Assembly (NCBI GenBank): GCA_022764465.1
Contig: JALERL010000112.1
Span: 1 to 55,128, forward strand
Source: Lachnospiraceae bacterium
Lineage (GTDB): Bacteria > Bacillota > Clostridia > Lachnospirales > Lachnospiraceae
Direction of reading: 5' to 3'
Length of the DNA stretch: 55,128 nt
In this document: piece after piece, positions 17,337 through 27,272 of the stretch
How positions within the stretch are numbered: position 1 is the stretch's first letter
How the letters are laid out: every line of letters starts with the position of its first letter
Program-made: the position numbers and the translations under genes
Notes under the pieces: model-generated
Told to the model about the DNA's origin: nothing
Database searches by the model: none
What the model saw: the letters and a program-made list of their open reading frames with translations, nothing else

Positions 17337-18335
17337 GTGTGTGCTATATTTATGACTTGGAATGATCAGACAGAGAAAGACGTGAAGAAAGTGCGAGAGA
17401 AGTTAGGACTGAATCAATTAGAAAATGAAGTACCGTTGTCTGCGATGTTATCCATGGAGCAGCCGGTACTTGTAACGGCAGACAGCAATGTGAGTGGAAA
17501 AATGTATCTGGCAGCAGAGTTAGAGAAGTTCCATTCGATCGGTATGGATGCAGTAGCATCTGCGTGTAATGAACTTTATGCCATGCAGGCAAGACCGCTT
17601 TTGTTTTCCGACAGTATTGCCTGTGCAAGACCAAAAGCAGAGAAGATCCGTGAGATCGAATCAGGCGTGGAGCAGGCATGTATCCAGGGCAGTGTACGTT
17701 ATACGGGAAGCCAGATCAAGGATCTGCCGGAATTTTTTTCCTATGATCAGTACGACCTGACGGGATTCGCAGTTGGTATCCGGGATAAGGCAGCCGAGGC
17801 AGAGCAGATTCCGTTTTCCGATGGGGATGTGATCATCGGGCTTGCATCGAACGGATTACATAACAGTGGTTATATTGTAGCCAGAAAAAAGCTATACTTA
17901 AGTAAGGCAACGATGGAAAGCTACTATGAGACCTTAGGGGCGACCTTAGGAGATCTGCTGTTGCAGCCGACCAGACTTTACCGGACACAGATGGAGACGC
18001 TTCGTAAGAGCAAGGTGACCGTTAAGTCCTGTGTGCCGGTGGCACAGGGAGGATTAGACCGTGCAGCACGCAGACTTTTACGTCATCAGGCAGGCGCAGT
18101 GTTAAAGCTTCGTACTTCGAGTATGATGCCGTTATATGAGATGCTGCACAAGGATGGCAATATCAGTGATGAGCAGATGCGGGAGACCTTTAACATGGGG
18201 TATGGAATGCTTTTTGTTGTTGCAGAAGAAGATGTGGATACGGTCGTAGAAGCATTGGAGAATATCGGAGAAAGACCGGAGCCGTTTGGACTGGTAGAAC
18301 GGGATTCCTACAATATCCGCTACATTAAGGGATAA
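17337..18335 (+). CDS. PurM-like (AIR synthase-related) protein, diverged
   Basis: About 332 residues from the GTG (327 from the ATG at 17352; neither has a good Shine-Dalgarno). The order of elements follows PurM, which closes the imidazole ring of purines: a TADSNVSGK segment where PurM has the DGVGTK loop, then IGMDAVASACNELYAMQARPLLFSD, YDLTGFAVGI, GDVIIGLASNGLHNSGY, and a C-terminal half ending in FNMGYGMLFVV. The glycine-rich ATP loop and the GGETAEMPG region of PurM are altered, so the ordinary reaction is doubtful. It follows a nucleotidase gene, which may or may not be meaningful. Confidence 0.75.
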   Translation: MCAIFMTWNDQTEKDVKKVREKLGLNQLENEVPLSAMLSMEQPVLVTADSNVSGKMYLAAELEKFHSIGMDAVASACNELYAMQARPLLFSDSIACARPKAEKIREIESGVEQACIQGSVRYTGSQIKDLPEFFSYDQYDLTGFAVGIRDKAAEAEQIPFSDGDVIIGLASNGLHNSGYIVARKKLYLSKATMESYYETLGATLGDLLLQPTRLYRTQMETLRKSKVTVKSCVPVAQGGLDRAARRLLRHQAGAVLKLRTSSMMPLYEMLHKDGNISDEQMRETFNMGYGMLFVVAEEDVDTVVEALENIGERPEPFGLVERDSYNIRYIKG

Positions 18336-18374
18336 TGTATCATTTGAGAGAAGAAAATAGAGAGGAGTGCAGCC

Positions 18375-19133
18375 GTGAGCACGCAGGATAAGCTGGAAAG
18401 AGTATTGCGGGATATACATGTACTGATATCCCGGAGTGAGCCATACGATAAGACAGGAAGTAAGATCATTGTAGAGAAACAGAAAATGTTCGAACAGTTA
18501 AGTCTTTTGAATAACTGTATCTATGAGATGATGGATGATTATGAGATCACACAGCAGAGCCGGGACAAGGCAGACCGTGAGGCGAAAAAGCGTGGCGATA
18601 AGATCATCTGGAATGCAAGCAGAAATGCAGAGGATGTCTATGCAGCGTCGGTGCTCTATACGGACGAGGCACTGACGAGGGTACAGGATATTGTGAAGGA
18701 GGCAGCCGGTTCGATCCATGAACTGTTAGAGAAAACGGAAAATGAGATGAAGCTGCGCCGTGATATTATCCGTGAGAACCAGTCTGAGTTAAAGAGCCAG
18801 TTACAGGATATGGTGGATACGGAGAAATACCTAAAGATTATTGAAGACCGCAACAAGGAACTCGAGAAGGAAAAGCGGGAAAAGGAAGAAGGCAAGGATG
18901 CTTACACCTTAGAAAAACAGCGTGAAAAGGCACGTTACGAGGATCGTAAGACAGAGATCAAGGTCAATCCGGAATATTTCGAGAAGATCGGAAAAGCCTT
19001 AGAGCAGGAAGCAGAGTTAGAAAGTGCAGATCTGACAGATCCTCTGCCAAAGGAGATCGAAAAGCCAAAGATCACCGTAGATCTTGACGCAGAGTATTTC
19101 AAATGGAAGAAGAATGGTGATAAGAAAAAATAG
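18375..19133 (+). CDS. coiled-coil protein of unknown function
   Basis: 252 residues, GTG start with GAGGAG 9 bases upstream. It is very rich in Glu and Lys with long helices (about residues 40-200), no membrane segment and no recognised enzyme motif. The C-terminus (KITVDLDAEYFKWKKN) looks like a short docking motif. Length and helix pattern are reminiscent of DivIVA- or ATPase-associated coiled-coil proteins, but this is not a family assignment. It follows the PurM-like gene by 39 bases and ends at a shared terminator. Confidence 0.7.
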   Translation: MSTQDKLERVLRDIHVLISRSEPYDKTGSKIIVEKQKMFEQLSLLNNCIYEMMDDYEITQQSRDKADREAKKRGDKIIWNASRNAEDVYAASVLYTDEALTRVQDIVKEAAGSIHELLEKTENEMKLRRDIIRENQSELKSQLQDMVDTEKYLKIIEDRNKELEKEKREKEEGKDAYTLEKQREKARYEDRKTEIKVNPEYFEKIGKALEQEAELESADLTDPLPKEIEKPKITVDLDAEYFKWKKNGDKKK

Positions 19134-19148
19134 CAGGGAAGAACCGGT

Positions 19149-19190
19149 AAGGAGGAGCTAGAACAGCTCCTCCTTATAATTTTTTAGGGT
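19149..19190. terminator. bidirectional terminator
   Basis: AAGGAGGAGCT (19149-19159) and AGCTCCTCCTT (19165-19175) make a perfect 11-bp stem followed by ATAATTTTTT on the + strand. It lies inside the last codons of the minus-strand gene, whose stop falls in the loop. Confidence 0.85.
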
Positions 19191-19748
19191 GTCATAAGTG
19201 GCAAGGATCTCCTGATTCCCTTTTGTAAGCTGGTCACGGATCACCTCAGTGTAGATCACGGCCTTGTTGATGAGCTTATCATCGTGGCTGTCGATACAGG
19301 AATGCAGATATTCCGATAAGCGCAGAGCTTCTTCGAACTGTGTGACAATATCTGCCAAGATCTTTTTACAGGCGGTAATATCTACGAAATTGACCGGCTG
19401 TGTCTGGACGAGGAATCCGTTCGTAAGCTCCTCGATGTAGAAGGATGCATCCGATCCACGCACACGGATATAGGGCATCAGACTCGACTTGTGCAGTCTG
19501 CCGACAATAAAAAGCTTCTGGATCTCAAGGAAGATCAGATAGATGATAAATGCAACGGATATGGAGAAAACGAACAGGCTTGCAGAGTCATCGGCGAGCA
19601 GATCCTGTTTGAAGTAGCCGATGATAGCAAGGACACCGATCATTAACAGGGCAAATACCGGGCGGAAGGAAAGCCCTGCCACCAGTGATTTCCGGAATGA
19701 AGACAGATCCTTGTCTTTCAGGGGTATAAAGGCATAATGTTTTTTCAT
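19158..19748 (-). CDS. unknown protein with two membrane segments
   Basis: 196 residues. A short cytosolic start is followed by a membrane hairpin (FRPVFALLMIGVLAIIGYF, then SLFVFSISVAFIIYLIFLEIQK) and a soluble helical C-terminal part of about 110 residues. No enzymatic motif is seen. The start at 19748 has AAAGGA about 8 bases upstream; a longer form to 19841 would include the promoter. The last codons and stop are part of the shared terminator hairpin. Confidence 0.65.
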   Translation of the reverse strand: MKKHYAFIPLKDKDLSSFRKSLVAGLSFRPVFALLMIGVLAIIGYFKQDLLADDSASLFVFSISVAFIIYLIFLEIQKLFIVGRLHKSSLMPYIRVRGSDASFYIEELTNGFLVQTQPVNFVDITACKKILADIVTQFEEALRLSEYLHSCIDSHDDKLINKAVIYTEVIRDQLTKGNQEILATYDTLKNYKEELF

Positions 19749-19812
19749 GCGAATCATCCTTTCAGGCGTATGGTACGCAATGTGTACCTGTGGTACGCTG
19801 GTTCTTTTTTCT

Positions 19813-19841
19813 ATTTTATGGTTCAGGACACAGAATGTCAA
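19813..19841 (-). promoter_or_regulatory. sigma-A promoter of the minus-strand membrane protein
   Basis: On the minus strand TTGACA (19836-19841), a 17-bp spacer and TAAAAT (19813-19818). The leader then contains GGTAC-N7-GTACC and a second TGGTACGC copy (19769-19800), a possible regulator site. Confidence 0.65.
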
Positions 19842-19987
19842 CCAACAGCGTATGTACTATTATGTGTAGAAAATTAAACAATAATTAAGAAATAGAAGAA
19901 GCCATGTTAAGAAACGGCTGTTATACTGGATTCGCTGTGGATATTCGAAAATATTCCTGTGTGCGAATGAAAAAGCGGACAGGATTT

Positions 19988-19995
19988 GCTATAAT
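19988..19995 (+). promoter_or_regulatory. extended -10 promoter of the two-component operon
   Basis: TGCTATAAT carries a consensus -10 (19990-19995) with the extended TGn motif. No strong -35 is visible. It drives the response regulator that starts at 20050. Confidence 0.55.
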
Positions 19996-20049
19996 AGAAG
20001 GAAGGTTGGATTTATTTTTATGGAGAACAGAAATGGAGAAGGAATGACG

Positions 20050-20739
20050 ATGAATATTTTAGTATGTGATGATGATAAAGAAATCGTAGAAGCAATCGAG
20101 ATCTACTTACAGCAGGAGGGTTACCATATTATCAAGGCATATGATGGGGAACAGGCGCTTGCGCTTTTAAAGGAGAACGAAGTACATCTTCTGATCATTG
20201 ATGTTATGATGCCGAAGTTAGATGGTATCCGTGCCACACTTAAGATCCGCGAGGAGAGCAGTATCCCGATTATTATTTTATCTGCGAAGTCGGAGGATTC
20301 CGATAAGATCTTAGGATTGAATATCGGAGCAGACGATTATATCACGAAGCCGTTTAACCCATTGGAATTAGTCGCAAGAGTAAAGTCCCAGCTCCGCCGT
20401 TACACGAAGCTTGGCAATGCAGCAGAGAATTCGCAGGCAGTCTATACCGTGGGCGGACTGATGATCAATGATGACTTAAAGGAAGTGACAGTCGATGGAG
20501 AAGTGGTCAGGCTGACACCGATCGAATATAACATTCTGTTACTTCTGGTGAAGAATCAGGGCAAGGTCTTTTCCATTGATCAGATCTATGAAAATATTTG
20601 GAACGAAGATGCGATCGGCGCGGATAATACCGTTGCAGTCCATATCCGGCATATCCGTGAGAAGATCGAGATCAATCCAAAGGAGCCGCGTTATCTGAAG
20701 GTGGTCTGGGGTGTCGGTTATAAGGTAGAAAAAGTATAA
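20050..20739 (+). CDS. OmpR/VanR family response regulator
   Basis: 229 residues. The receiver domain has the acidic pocket ILVCDDD, phospho-acceptor Asp51 in IIDVMMPKLDG, and Lys in DDYITKPF. The winged-helix output domain occupies about 130-229 (RLTPIEYNILLLLVKNQGKVFS, then TVAVHIRHIREKIE, ending WGVGYK). The ATG at 20050 has AAGGA 6 bases upstream; ATGs at 20020 and 20044 are in frame. It pairs with the kinase 41 bases downstream. Target genes are unknown. Confidence 0.92.
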   Translation: MNILVCDDDKEIVEAIEIYLQQEGYHIIKAYDGEQALALLKENEVHLLIIDVMMPKLDGIRATLKIREESSIPIIILSAKSEDSDKILGLNIGADDYITKPFNPLELVARVKSQLRRYTKLGNAAENSQAVYTVGGLMINDDLKEVTVDGEVVRLTPIEYNILLLLVKNQGKVFSIDQIYENIWNEDAIGADNTVAVHIRHIREKIEINPKEPRYLKVVWGVGYKVEKV

Positions 20740-20780
20740 GACCGTTGTGAAAATATAGGATAGAAAGGTATGACTATTGA

Positions 20781-23234
20781 ATGGAGAATAAGCGATATTC
20801 ATCTATATGGAAACATATCTGCCTTGTGGTCCAGCTGATCCTTACCGTGATTTTTGTGGTGTCTGTTTTTATGCTTACCGCACTTCACAGCAAGCATATT
20901 TTAGACGGAACGAATCTTGGCAGTGCAGCATATCAGGACTCGGGCTGTTACAGCAAGTTATTTGAAAAAAAGACAGATGAACTGGTGCAGTTTTTAAAGC
21001 TGCGCGATAAGTTTGAGGATCATGGAGTCTACAATCCGGATAAGATCATCAACACCATGGGATATTCCCAGAACGGAACACTGCGTGCAACTTCGAACGG
21101 AACGCATGTGGTTGTTGTTACACAGGATTCCGAGGGAAATTTTCAGGTAGAAGCGCAGGATGACGTGGCGCTGGTGGAAGGTTCTTCCTCAGATGAAGCT
21201 TCTGACGCAGCGGAAGATGCGAAGCAGACGGCTGAGGAACAGCAAAAGCAGGAAGAACAAAAGCAGAAAAAGGAAGATAAAAAGAAGCTGTTAAATCTTT
21301 CGAATTACCGGCTGAGTGATCTGATCAGCTGGTCGAAGGCCGGCTACGATAAGCAGACCGGTGTGTTAGTAGAAAGTTATCTGCCGATCGGACAGAAGAG
21401 TATTGCGGATTCCTTAAAGGATGGGGATATTACCAAGAAACAGGCGGACAGTCTGTATCTGGCATTAGAGCAGACGCTTTCTGCGATCGGGGATGAAGAG
21501 ACAAGCTATAAAAAGGGCTTAAATACTTTCCAGAGTGAAGAAACGAATCTGTCCTATACCTACAGTGAGAATGGAAGCCTGCTCTATTCAAATGTTACCT
21601 TGTCGGAAGATGCGCTTGCCTTTGCAAGGGCAAAGGGCAGTTATATGTATTACAACGACAAAGAACTGAAGTTCCGGACGAATGTAAACGGAATGGAGAG
21701 TTATTTTTATAATACCTTAGATCCGCTGCTGTCCGGGATGGGCAATCATGCCGAGCTTATGGTGGCAGTAGATACTACCTTCCCTTATCAGGATAGCTTT
21801 ACGGATGGGGAAAAGGAATACAGCACACTGCGTCCGTGGGTGATGATCAGTGTGGTAGCACTGGTGATCAGTGTTTTTGGATGGATCATCACACTGGTCT
21901 ATCTGACGAACAATGCAGGACGCGGGGAAAAGGAAGGCGTTGTTGTTTTATCCGTGATCGATCATATCAAGACAGAGATCTTTTTTGGTATCTTTGTGCT
22001 GATCACGCTTGCACTGATCGGAATTTCCTTCTCTGCATCGCGCAGCAGCTGGGATATACCGGGTATGCTGGTTCTGACAGGTGCGACAGCATTTGTCTAC
22101 GATCTGGCATTCCTTGGCTTTTACCTGAGCATGGTGCGCCGGGTGAAGGCAGGGGTACTGTGGGAATACAGCCTTTTAAACTGGATCATAAAAAGTACGA
22201 AGCGTGTTCTGCATACCTGGAAGAGTTCGATCCGAGTTATTTTTCTCTTCGTGCTGAATGTGATCATGTTCCTTGCCCTGGGCTACTGGACATTTTCTGC
22301 AAAAAGTATGGTTGCAGCATGGATGCTTATTCTTATGATCCTGTTAGAAGGTGCATTATATCTGCGCAATATCGTACAGCATCAGGAGATAATGAAGGGA
22401 ATCGAGAAGATCACAGATGGGAATCTGTCCTATAAGCTGCCGCTGGAGAATCTGCATGGAGATAACTGTGAGCTGGCAGAAGCGGTCAACAGTATCGGTG
22501 ATGGCCTGCGTCATGCAGTGGATGAGAGTACGAAGAATGAACGGATGAAGGCGGATCTGATCACGAATGTATCCCATGACATCAAGACCCCGCTGACTTC
22601 GATCATCAATTATGTCAATCTGCTTAAGATGGAACGGATCGAAGATAAGCGGATCGCGGAATACATTGATATTTTAGATGAGAAGTCCCAGCGGCTCAAA
22701 CAGCTGACGGAGGATCTGGTAGAAGCATCACGGATCAGTTCCGGTAATATCACGCTTCATATGACACGGATCAATCTTGTGGAGCTGATCTATCAGACCG
22801 GTGGTGAGTTCAATGAGAAGTTCGAAGCGAAGGATCTGACGACGATCACGAAGCTGCCAAAGGAAGCGGCATATATTATGGCAGATGGCAGAAGAATCTG
22901 GCGTGTGGTCGAAAATCTCTATAATAATGTCGCAAAATATGCAATGGCACATACGCGTGTCTATGTTACGATGGAAAAAGGGGAAGATGAGGTCAGCTTT
23001 GAGATCAAAAATGTCTCGGAGCAGGCATTAAACGTCGAAAGTACCGATCTGACGGAGCGTTTTGTGCGTGGAGATGAATCCCGTACGACGGAAGGAAGCG
23101 GACTTGGACTTTCGATTGCACGTAACCTCACGAATCTGATGGGCGGAACTTTCCGGATTGATTTAGACGGGGATGTCTTTACGGCAAGATTTACATTTCC
23201 GCTCGCAGAGCAGGAGGAAACTCCGGCTTCTTAG
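20781..23234 (+). CDS. VanS-like membrane sensor histidine kinase
   Basis: 817 residues. One N-terminal membrane helix leads to a large outside region with a Glu/Gln/Lys-rich stretch at about residues 145-175. About five more membrane helices (350-540) follow, then a short linker, HisKA (VSHDIKTPLTSI, His599) and HATPase_c (N box VENLYNNVAKYA; GSGLGLSIA). It should sense an envelope signal and phosphorylate the regulator encoded just upstream. The multi-helix central block is larger than in ordinary VanS. The ATG is about 12 bases after AAAGG, a long spacing. Confidence 0.9.
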   Translation: MENKRYSSIWKHICLVVQLILTVIFVVSVFMLTALHSKHILDGTNLGSAAYQDSGCYSKLFEKKTDELVQFLKLRDKFEDHGVYNPDKIINTMGYSQNGTLRATSNGTHVVVVTQDSEGNFQVEAQDDVALVEGSSSDEASDAAEDAKQTAEEQQKQEEQKQKKEDKKKLLNLSNYRLSDLISWSKAGYDKQTGVLVESYLPIGQKSIADSLKDGDITKKQADSLYLALEQTLSAIGDEETSYKKGLNTFQSEETNLSYTYSENGSLLYSNVTLSEDALAFARAKGSYMYYNDKELKFRTNVNGMESYFYNTLDPLLSGMGNHAELMVAVDTTFPYQDSFTDGEKEYSTLRPWVMISVVALVISVFGWIITLVYLTNNAGRGEKEGVVVLSVIDHIKTEIFFGIFVLITLALIGISFSASRSSWDIPGMLVLTGATAFVYDLAFLGFYLSMVRRVKAGVLWEYSLLNWIIKSTKRVLHTWKSSIRVIFLFVLNVIMFLALGYWTFSAKSMVAAWMLILMILLEGALYLRNIVQHQEIMKGIEKITDGNLSYKLPLENLHGDNCELAEAVNSIGDGLRHAVDESTKNERMKADLITNVSHDIKTPLTSIINYVNLLKMERIEDKRIAEYIDILDEKSQRLKQLTEDLVEASRISSGNITLHMTRINLVELIYQTGGEFNEKFEAKDLTTITKLPKEAAYIMADGRRIWRVVENLYNNVAKYAMAHTRVYVTMEKGEDEVSFEIKNVSEQALNVESTDLTERFVRGDESRTTEGSGLGLSIARNLTNLMGGTFRIDLDGDVFTARFTFPLAEQEETPAS

Positions 23235-23252
23235 AAATGAGGATCAGAGTGC

Positions 23253-23281
23253 TTGATTTTTTGGATGGCTATCTATATAAT
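23253..23281 (+). promoter_or_regulatory. sigma-A promoter of the aconitase-type gene
   Basis: TTGATT (23253-23258), 17-bp spacer, TATAAT (23276-23281), 88 bases before the chosen ATG. Confidence 0.7.
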
Positions 23282-23369
23282 TAACATCAGGTAAATGCGT
23301 CAGAGTGTTACCGTGATAAAGGGACAGCTCGTGACATTACACATATCATCAGATTTAGGAGGACACAGA

Positions 23370-25655
23370 ATGAAACTGTATGAAGGTGGCGCATATCTGG
23401 TAAATGGTAACCAGATCGTTGCGGATACAGCCGAAGCCGCAGCAGCAATCAACAGTATGACAGGAAAAACCGTAAGTAAGGAAGAGGCAGCGAAGAATAC
23501 GATCGCCTATGGTATTTTGAAGGATCACAATACCTCCGGCAATATGGAGAAGTTAAAGATCAAGTTTGATAAACTGACTTCCCATGATATTACATTCGTA
23601 GGAATTATCCAGACTGCAAGAGCATCGGGATTAGAGAAGTTCCCGATTCCTTATGTACTTACGAACTGTCACAACAGCTTGTGTGCCGTAGGTGGAACAA
23701 TCAACGAAGATGACCACATGTTTGGCCTGACCTGCGCAAAGAAATATGGCGGCATGTATGTACCACCTCATCAGGCAGTTATCCATCAGTTTGCAAGAGA
23801 GATGCTTGCAGGCGGTGGCAAGATGATTCTGGGTTCTGATTCTCATACACGTTATGGTGCATTAGGTACCATGGCAATGGGCGAGGGTGGTCCTGAGCTT
23901 GTAAAACAGTTATTGGAGCAGACTTACGACATCAATATGCCGGGTGTTGTCGGTATCTATATGACAGGAACACCGGCAAAGGGTGTTGGACCACAGGATA
24001 TCGCACTTGCAATTATCGGTGAAGTATTCGCAAACGGATATGTTAAGAATAAGGTAATGGAGTTCGTTGGACCGGGCGTGTCGAATATGAGCGTAGATTA
24101 CCGTATCGGTGTGGACGTTATGACAACAGAGACTACCTGCTTGTCCTCTATCTGGAGAACCGATGACAAGGTGCAGGAGTTCTATGATATTCACGGAAGA
24201 AGCGGCGACTTTAAACAGTTAGAGCCGGGTGATGTTACCTATTATGATGGCATGATCGAGATCGACTTAAGCCAGATCAAGCCAATGATCGCAATGCCAT
24301 TCCATCCAAGTAATACTTATACGATTGAAGAACTGAATGCGAACCTTCTTGACATCTTAGATGACTGTGAGAAGAAGGCACAGGTAAGCTTCAACGGACA
24401 GGTAGACCTGAATCTGAAGCAGAAGGTAAGAAACGGTAAGTTCTATGTAGATCAGGGTATCATCGCAGGCTGTGCCGGTGGTGGATTTGAAAATATCTGT
24501 GATGCAGCAGACATCTTAAACGGTGCAAGCATCGGTTCCGATGAATTTACCTTAAGTGTATATCCGGCAAGTACCCCGATTTATATGGAACTTGTGAAAA
24601 ACGGAGCAGTTGCAAAGCTGTTAGAGACAGGTGCGATCGTTAAAACAGCATTCTGCGGACCATGCTTTGGTGCGGGCGATACTCCTGCAAACAATGCATT
24701 CTCGATCCGTCATTCAACCAGAAACTTCCCGAACCGTGAAGGCTCTAAGGTACAGAACGGACAGATCTCTTCTGTTGCATTGATGGATGCACGTTCCATC
24801 GCAGCTACCGCAGCAAACAAGGGAATCTTAACGGCTGCTACCGACATGGATGTAGATTACACGAAGCCAAAATACTTCTTTGACAAGACGATCTACGAGA
24901 ACCGTGTATTTGACAGCCACGGTGTTGCAGATCCATCCGTAGAGATCCACTTTGGTCCGAACATCAAGGACTGGCCGAAGATGAGTGCCTTAACTGAGAA
25001 TCTGGTATTAAAGGTTGTTTCTGAGATCCATGATCCGGTAACTACTACCGATGAGCTGATCCCATCCGGTGAGACATCCTCCTATCGTTCGAATCCGCTT
25101 GGTCTGGCAGAGTTCACACTTTCCAGAAAGGATCCGGAATATGTAGGACGTGCAAAGGCGGTACAGAAGGCAGAGCATGCAAGATTAGAAGGAACACATC
25201 CATGTGAGGTTCTTCCGGAGATCAAGGATGCCATGAAGGTGATCAAATCACAGTTTGCAGATGTGAACCACACGAATATCGGAATCGGAAGCACGATCTT
25301 TGCAGTAAAGCCGGGTGATGGTTCTGCACGTGAGCAGGCTGCTTCCTGCCAGAAGGTATTAGGCGGCTGGGCAAATATTGCAAACGAATATGCCACCAAG
25401 CGTTATCGTTCGAACCTGATCAACTGGGGAATGCTTCCATTCCTGATCGATGAGGGCGAGCTTCCGTTCACCAACGGTGATTATCTGTTCATTCCGCAGA
25501 TCCGTAAGTCTGTAGAAGAAAAGGCAGATCAGATCACTGCATATGCGGTAAAGGGTGATCAGTTAGTACCGTTTACCTTAAGACTGGGTGAACTGACCGA
25601 TGAAGAGCGTGAGATCATCTTAAAGGGCTGTTTGATCAATTATAATCGTAAATAA
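23370..25655 (+). CDS. aconitate hydratase family protein (hydratase)
   Basis: 761 residues. An aconitase-type alpha-subunit domain is followed by a swivel domain. The [4Fe-4S] ligands fit the family: Cys368 in AGCAGGG, then Cys429 and Cys432 in FCGPCFG, with spacing like classical aconitases. [20 protein letters not shown] is a typical active-site segment. It probably interconverts citrate and isocitrate for glutamate synthesis; other hydro-lyases of this superfamily cannot be excluded. The ATG at 23370 has AGGAGG 7 bases upstream, so the extension to 23295 is dropped. It is transcribed alone. Confidence 0.88.
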   Translation: MKLYEGGAYLVNGNQIVADTAEAAAAINSMTGKTVSKEEAAKNTIAYGILKDHNTSGNMEKLKIKFDKLTSHDITFVGIIQTARASGLEKFPIPYVLTNCHNSLCAVGGTINEDDHMFGLTCAKKYGGMYVPPHQAVIHQFAREMLAGGGKMILGSDSHTRYGALGTMAMGEGGPELVKQLLEQTYDINMPGVVGIYMTGTPAKGVGPQDIALAIIGEVFANGYVKNKVMEFVGPGVSNMSVDYRIGVDVMTTETTCLSSIWRTDDKVQEFYDIHGRSGDFKQLEPGDVTYYDGMIEIDLSQIKPMIAMPFHPSNTYTIEELNANLLDILDDCEKKAQVSFNGQVDLNLKQKVRNGKFYVDQGIIAGCAGGGFENICDAADILNGASIGSDEFTLSVYPASTPIYMELVKNGAVAKLLETGAIVKTAFCGPCFGAGDTPANNAFSIRHSTRNFPNREGSKVQNGQISSVALMDARSIAATAANKGILTAATDMDVDYTKPKYFFDKTIYENRVFDSHGVADPSVEIHFGPNIKDWPKMSALTENLVLKVVSEIHDPVTTTDELIPSGETSSYRSNPLGLAEFTLSRKDPEYVGRAKAVQKAEHARLEGTHPCEVLPEIKDAMKVIKSQFADVNHTNIGIGSTIFAVKPGDGSAREQAASCQKVLGGWANIANEYATKRYRSNLINWGMLPFLIDEGELPFTNGDYLFIPQIRKSVEEKADQITAYAVKGDQLVPFTLRLGELTDEEREIILKGCLINYNRK

Positions 25656-25669
25656 GACAGATGTTTGTG

Positions 25670-25706
25670 GCGCAGAATCAAGATCCAACCGGTTCTGCGC
25701 TTCTTC
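25670..25706 (+). terminator. terminator-like hairpin after the hydratase gene
   Basis: GCGCAGAA (25670-25677) and TTCTGCGC (25693-25700) form an 8-bp stem followed by TTCTTC. The T-run is poor. Confidence 0.55.
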
Positions 25707-25745
25707 ATCCCAAGCAATCATAAGTACCCGGGAAGGGAGAGGTAT

Positions 25746-27092
25746 ATGGAGGAACAAGAAAAGAACCTGACAAGTGATGGACAGGAGAAGAAAAAGGAGA
25801 AGGCAAACTGGAATATACGACCATATCTTGCAGTGGCACTGTTAACCTTTATTGTATTCTGCCTGTGTATCGCAGTATTTTTTATCATCTTGCGGTTTAA
25901 CGGTGTTAAGGCGGGCTGGGATAAGCTGATGAAGGTACTGCAGCCGATTATTATCGGTGGAGTGATCGCATATCTGATCAATCCGGTCATGAAGTTTATC
26001 GAACGTCATTTAGATAAGCCGATGCAGGCGAAGATAAAGTCTGAAAAAGGTAGAAAGAAGTTCTGCCGTACGGTTGGAACCTTTGGTGCACTGGCATTTT
26101 TTCTTCTGATCATCTTTTTACTGATCGAGATGATCGTACCACAGCTGATCCAGAGTATCAGTGGTGTGGTAACGGATCTGCCGAACCAGGTGAACGGTTT
26201 TATCAAGTGGACAGATAATATTGCAAAAAATAATAACCAGTGGGCAGCTGTTTTAGAGGAAGCGGTACGAAAGGGTTCGGATTTCTTACAGAACTGGTTT
26301 AAGAATTCCTTCCTTCCGGACATCAATACCTACATTACAGAGATTACCAGTGGTGTGATCAATGTGGCAAAGGTACTGATCAATGCATTAGTGGGTCTGA
26401 TCATTGCGGTTTACCTGCTTCTTAGTAAGGAAAAATTCGTAGGTCAGGCGAAGAAGATCATCTATGCGCTGATCCCGGCAAAACAGGCAAACGTTGTGAT
26501 CCATACGATTCGTAAGAGTAATGAGATTTTCGGTGGATTTATTTCCGGTAAGATCTTAGACTCCGCGATCATCGGTGTGCTCTGCTATATTGTGCTTGCA
26601 ATTATGCGTATGCCATACACGCTGTTAGTATCCGTGATCGTAGGATGTACCAATGTGATCCCGTTCTTTGGACCGTTTATCGGAGCAGTACCAAGCTTTA
26701 TCATTATTGCACTGGCGGATCCGATCAAGGGAATCTATTTTGTGATCTTTGTGGTGATCTTGCAGCAGATTGACGGAAATATTATCGGACCGAAGATCCT
26801 TGGTGATTCAACCGGACTTTCTTCCTTCTGGGTTGTTTTTGCAATTTTAGTCGGAGGCGGACTGTTTGGCTTTGCCGGAATGCTGCTTGGTGTGCCGACA
26901 TTTGCAGTAATCTATTATATTTTAAGCCATGTGTTCAGTTTTATTTTAAAAAAGCGCAAGCTTCCACCGGAGACAGAGGCATATATCTATGCAACGCATG
27001 TCGATTCTGCAACCGGTGATGTCGTTTATAACCGGAAGTATCAGGCATATTTAGATGCAAAGAAAAAAACGGAAGATAAAAAAGAAAGCTAA
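25746..27092 (+). CDS. AI-2E family transporter
   Basis: 448 residues with about eight membrane helices, characteristic of the UPF0118/AI-2E (PerM, YdiK, YtvI) family. A charged N-terminus is followed by ALLTFIVFCLCIAVFF, a central soluble segment, and the C-terminal VGCTNVIPFFGPFIGAVPS and FGFAGMLLGVPTFAV motifs. Members export autoinducer-2 or act as ion antiporters; the substrate is open. The ATG at 25746 has GGGAGAGG upstream; a longer form to 25665 is unlikely. Confidence 0.88.
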   Translation: MEEQEKNLTSDGQEKKKEKANWNIRPYLAVALLTFIVFCLCIAVFFIILRFNGVKAGWDKLMKVLQPIIIGGVIAYLINPVMKFIERHLDKPMQAKIKSEKGRKKFCRTVGTFGALAFFLLIIFLLIEMIVPQLIQSISGVVTDLPNQVNGFIKWTDNIAKNNNQWAAVLEEAVRKGSDFLQNWFKNSFLPDINTYITEITSGVINVAKVLINALVGLIIAVYLLLSKEKFVGQAKKIIYALIPAKQANVVIHTIRKSNEIFGGFISGKILDSAIIGVLCYIVLAIMRMPYTLLVSVIVGCTNVIPFFGPFIGAVPSFIIIALADPIKGIYFVIFVVILQQIDGNIIGPKILGDSTGLSSFWVVFAILVGGGLFGFAGMLLGVPTFAVIYYILSHVFSFILKKRKLPPETEAYIYATHVDSATGDVVYNRKYQAYLDAKKKTEDKKES

Positions 27093-27134
27093 AAAATATT
27101 AAAAAAATTTTAAATATCAAATGATACAATATAT

Positions 27135-27192
27135 AGTATCCTGTACCAATGAGAAGCAATAAATCTGGTTGTTACAGGATACTGTTTTTTTT
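27135..27192 (+). terminator. strong intrinsic terminator after the AI-2E gene
   Basis: AGTATCCTGTA (27135-27145) and TACAGGATACT (27173-27183) form a perfect 11-bp stem followed by G and eight T. Confidence 0.85.
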
Positions 27193-27219
27193 GACAGAAA
27201 CAGACGTGTATGATAAACT
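27191..27219 (+). promoter_or_regulatory. sigma-A promoter of the TPR-AAA gene
   Basis: TTGACA (27191-27196), 17-bp spacer, TAAACT (27214-27219) with an extended TGA before it. The -35 overlaps the T-run of the preceding terminator. Confidence 0.65.
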
Positions 27220-27272
27220 TAAAGCAATAATTGGGTGTACTATACCTGATAAAGGGTTTGAGGTGACATATT

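Noticed and set aside
21836-22435. 199-codon open frame on the plus strand
   Set aside because: Other frame of the VanS-like kinase; composition odd and no family features.
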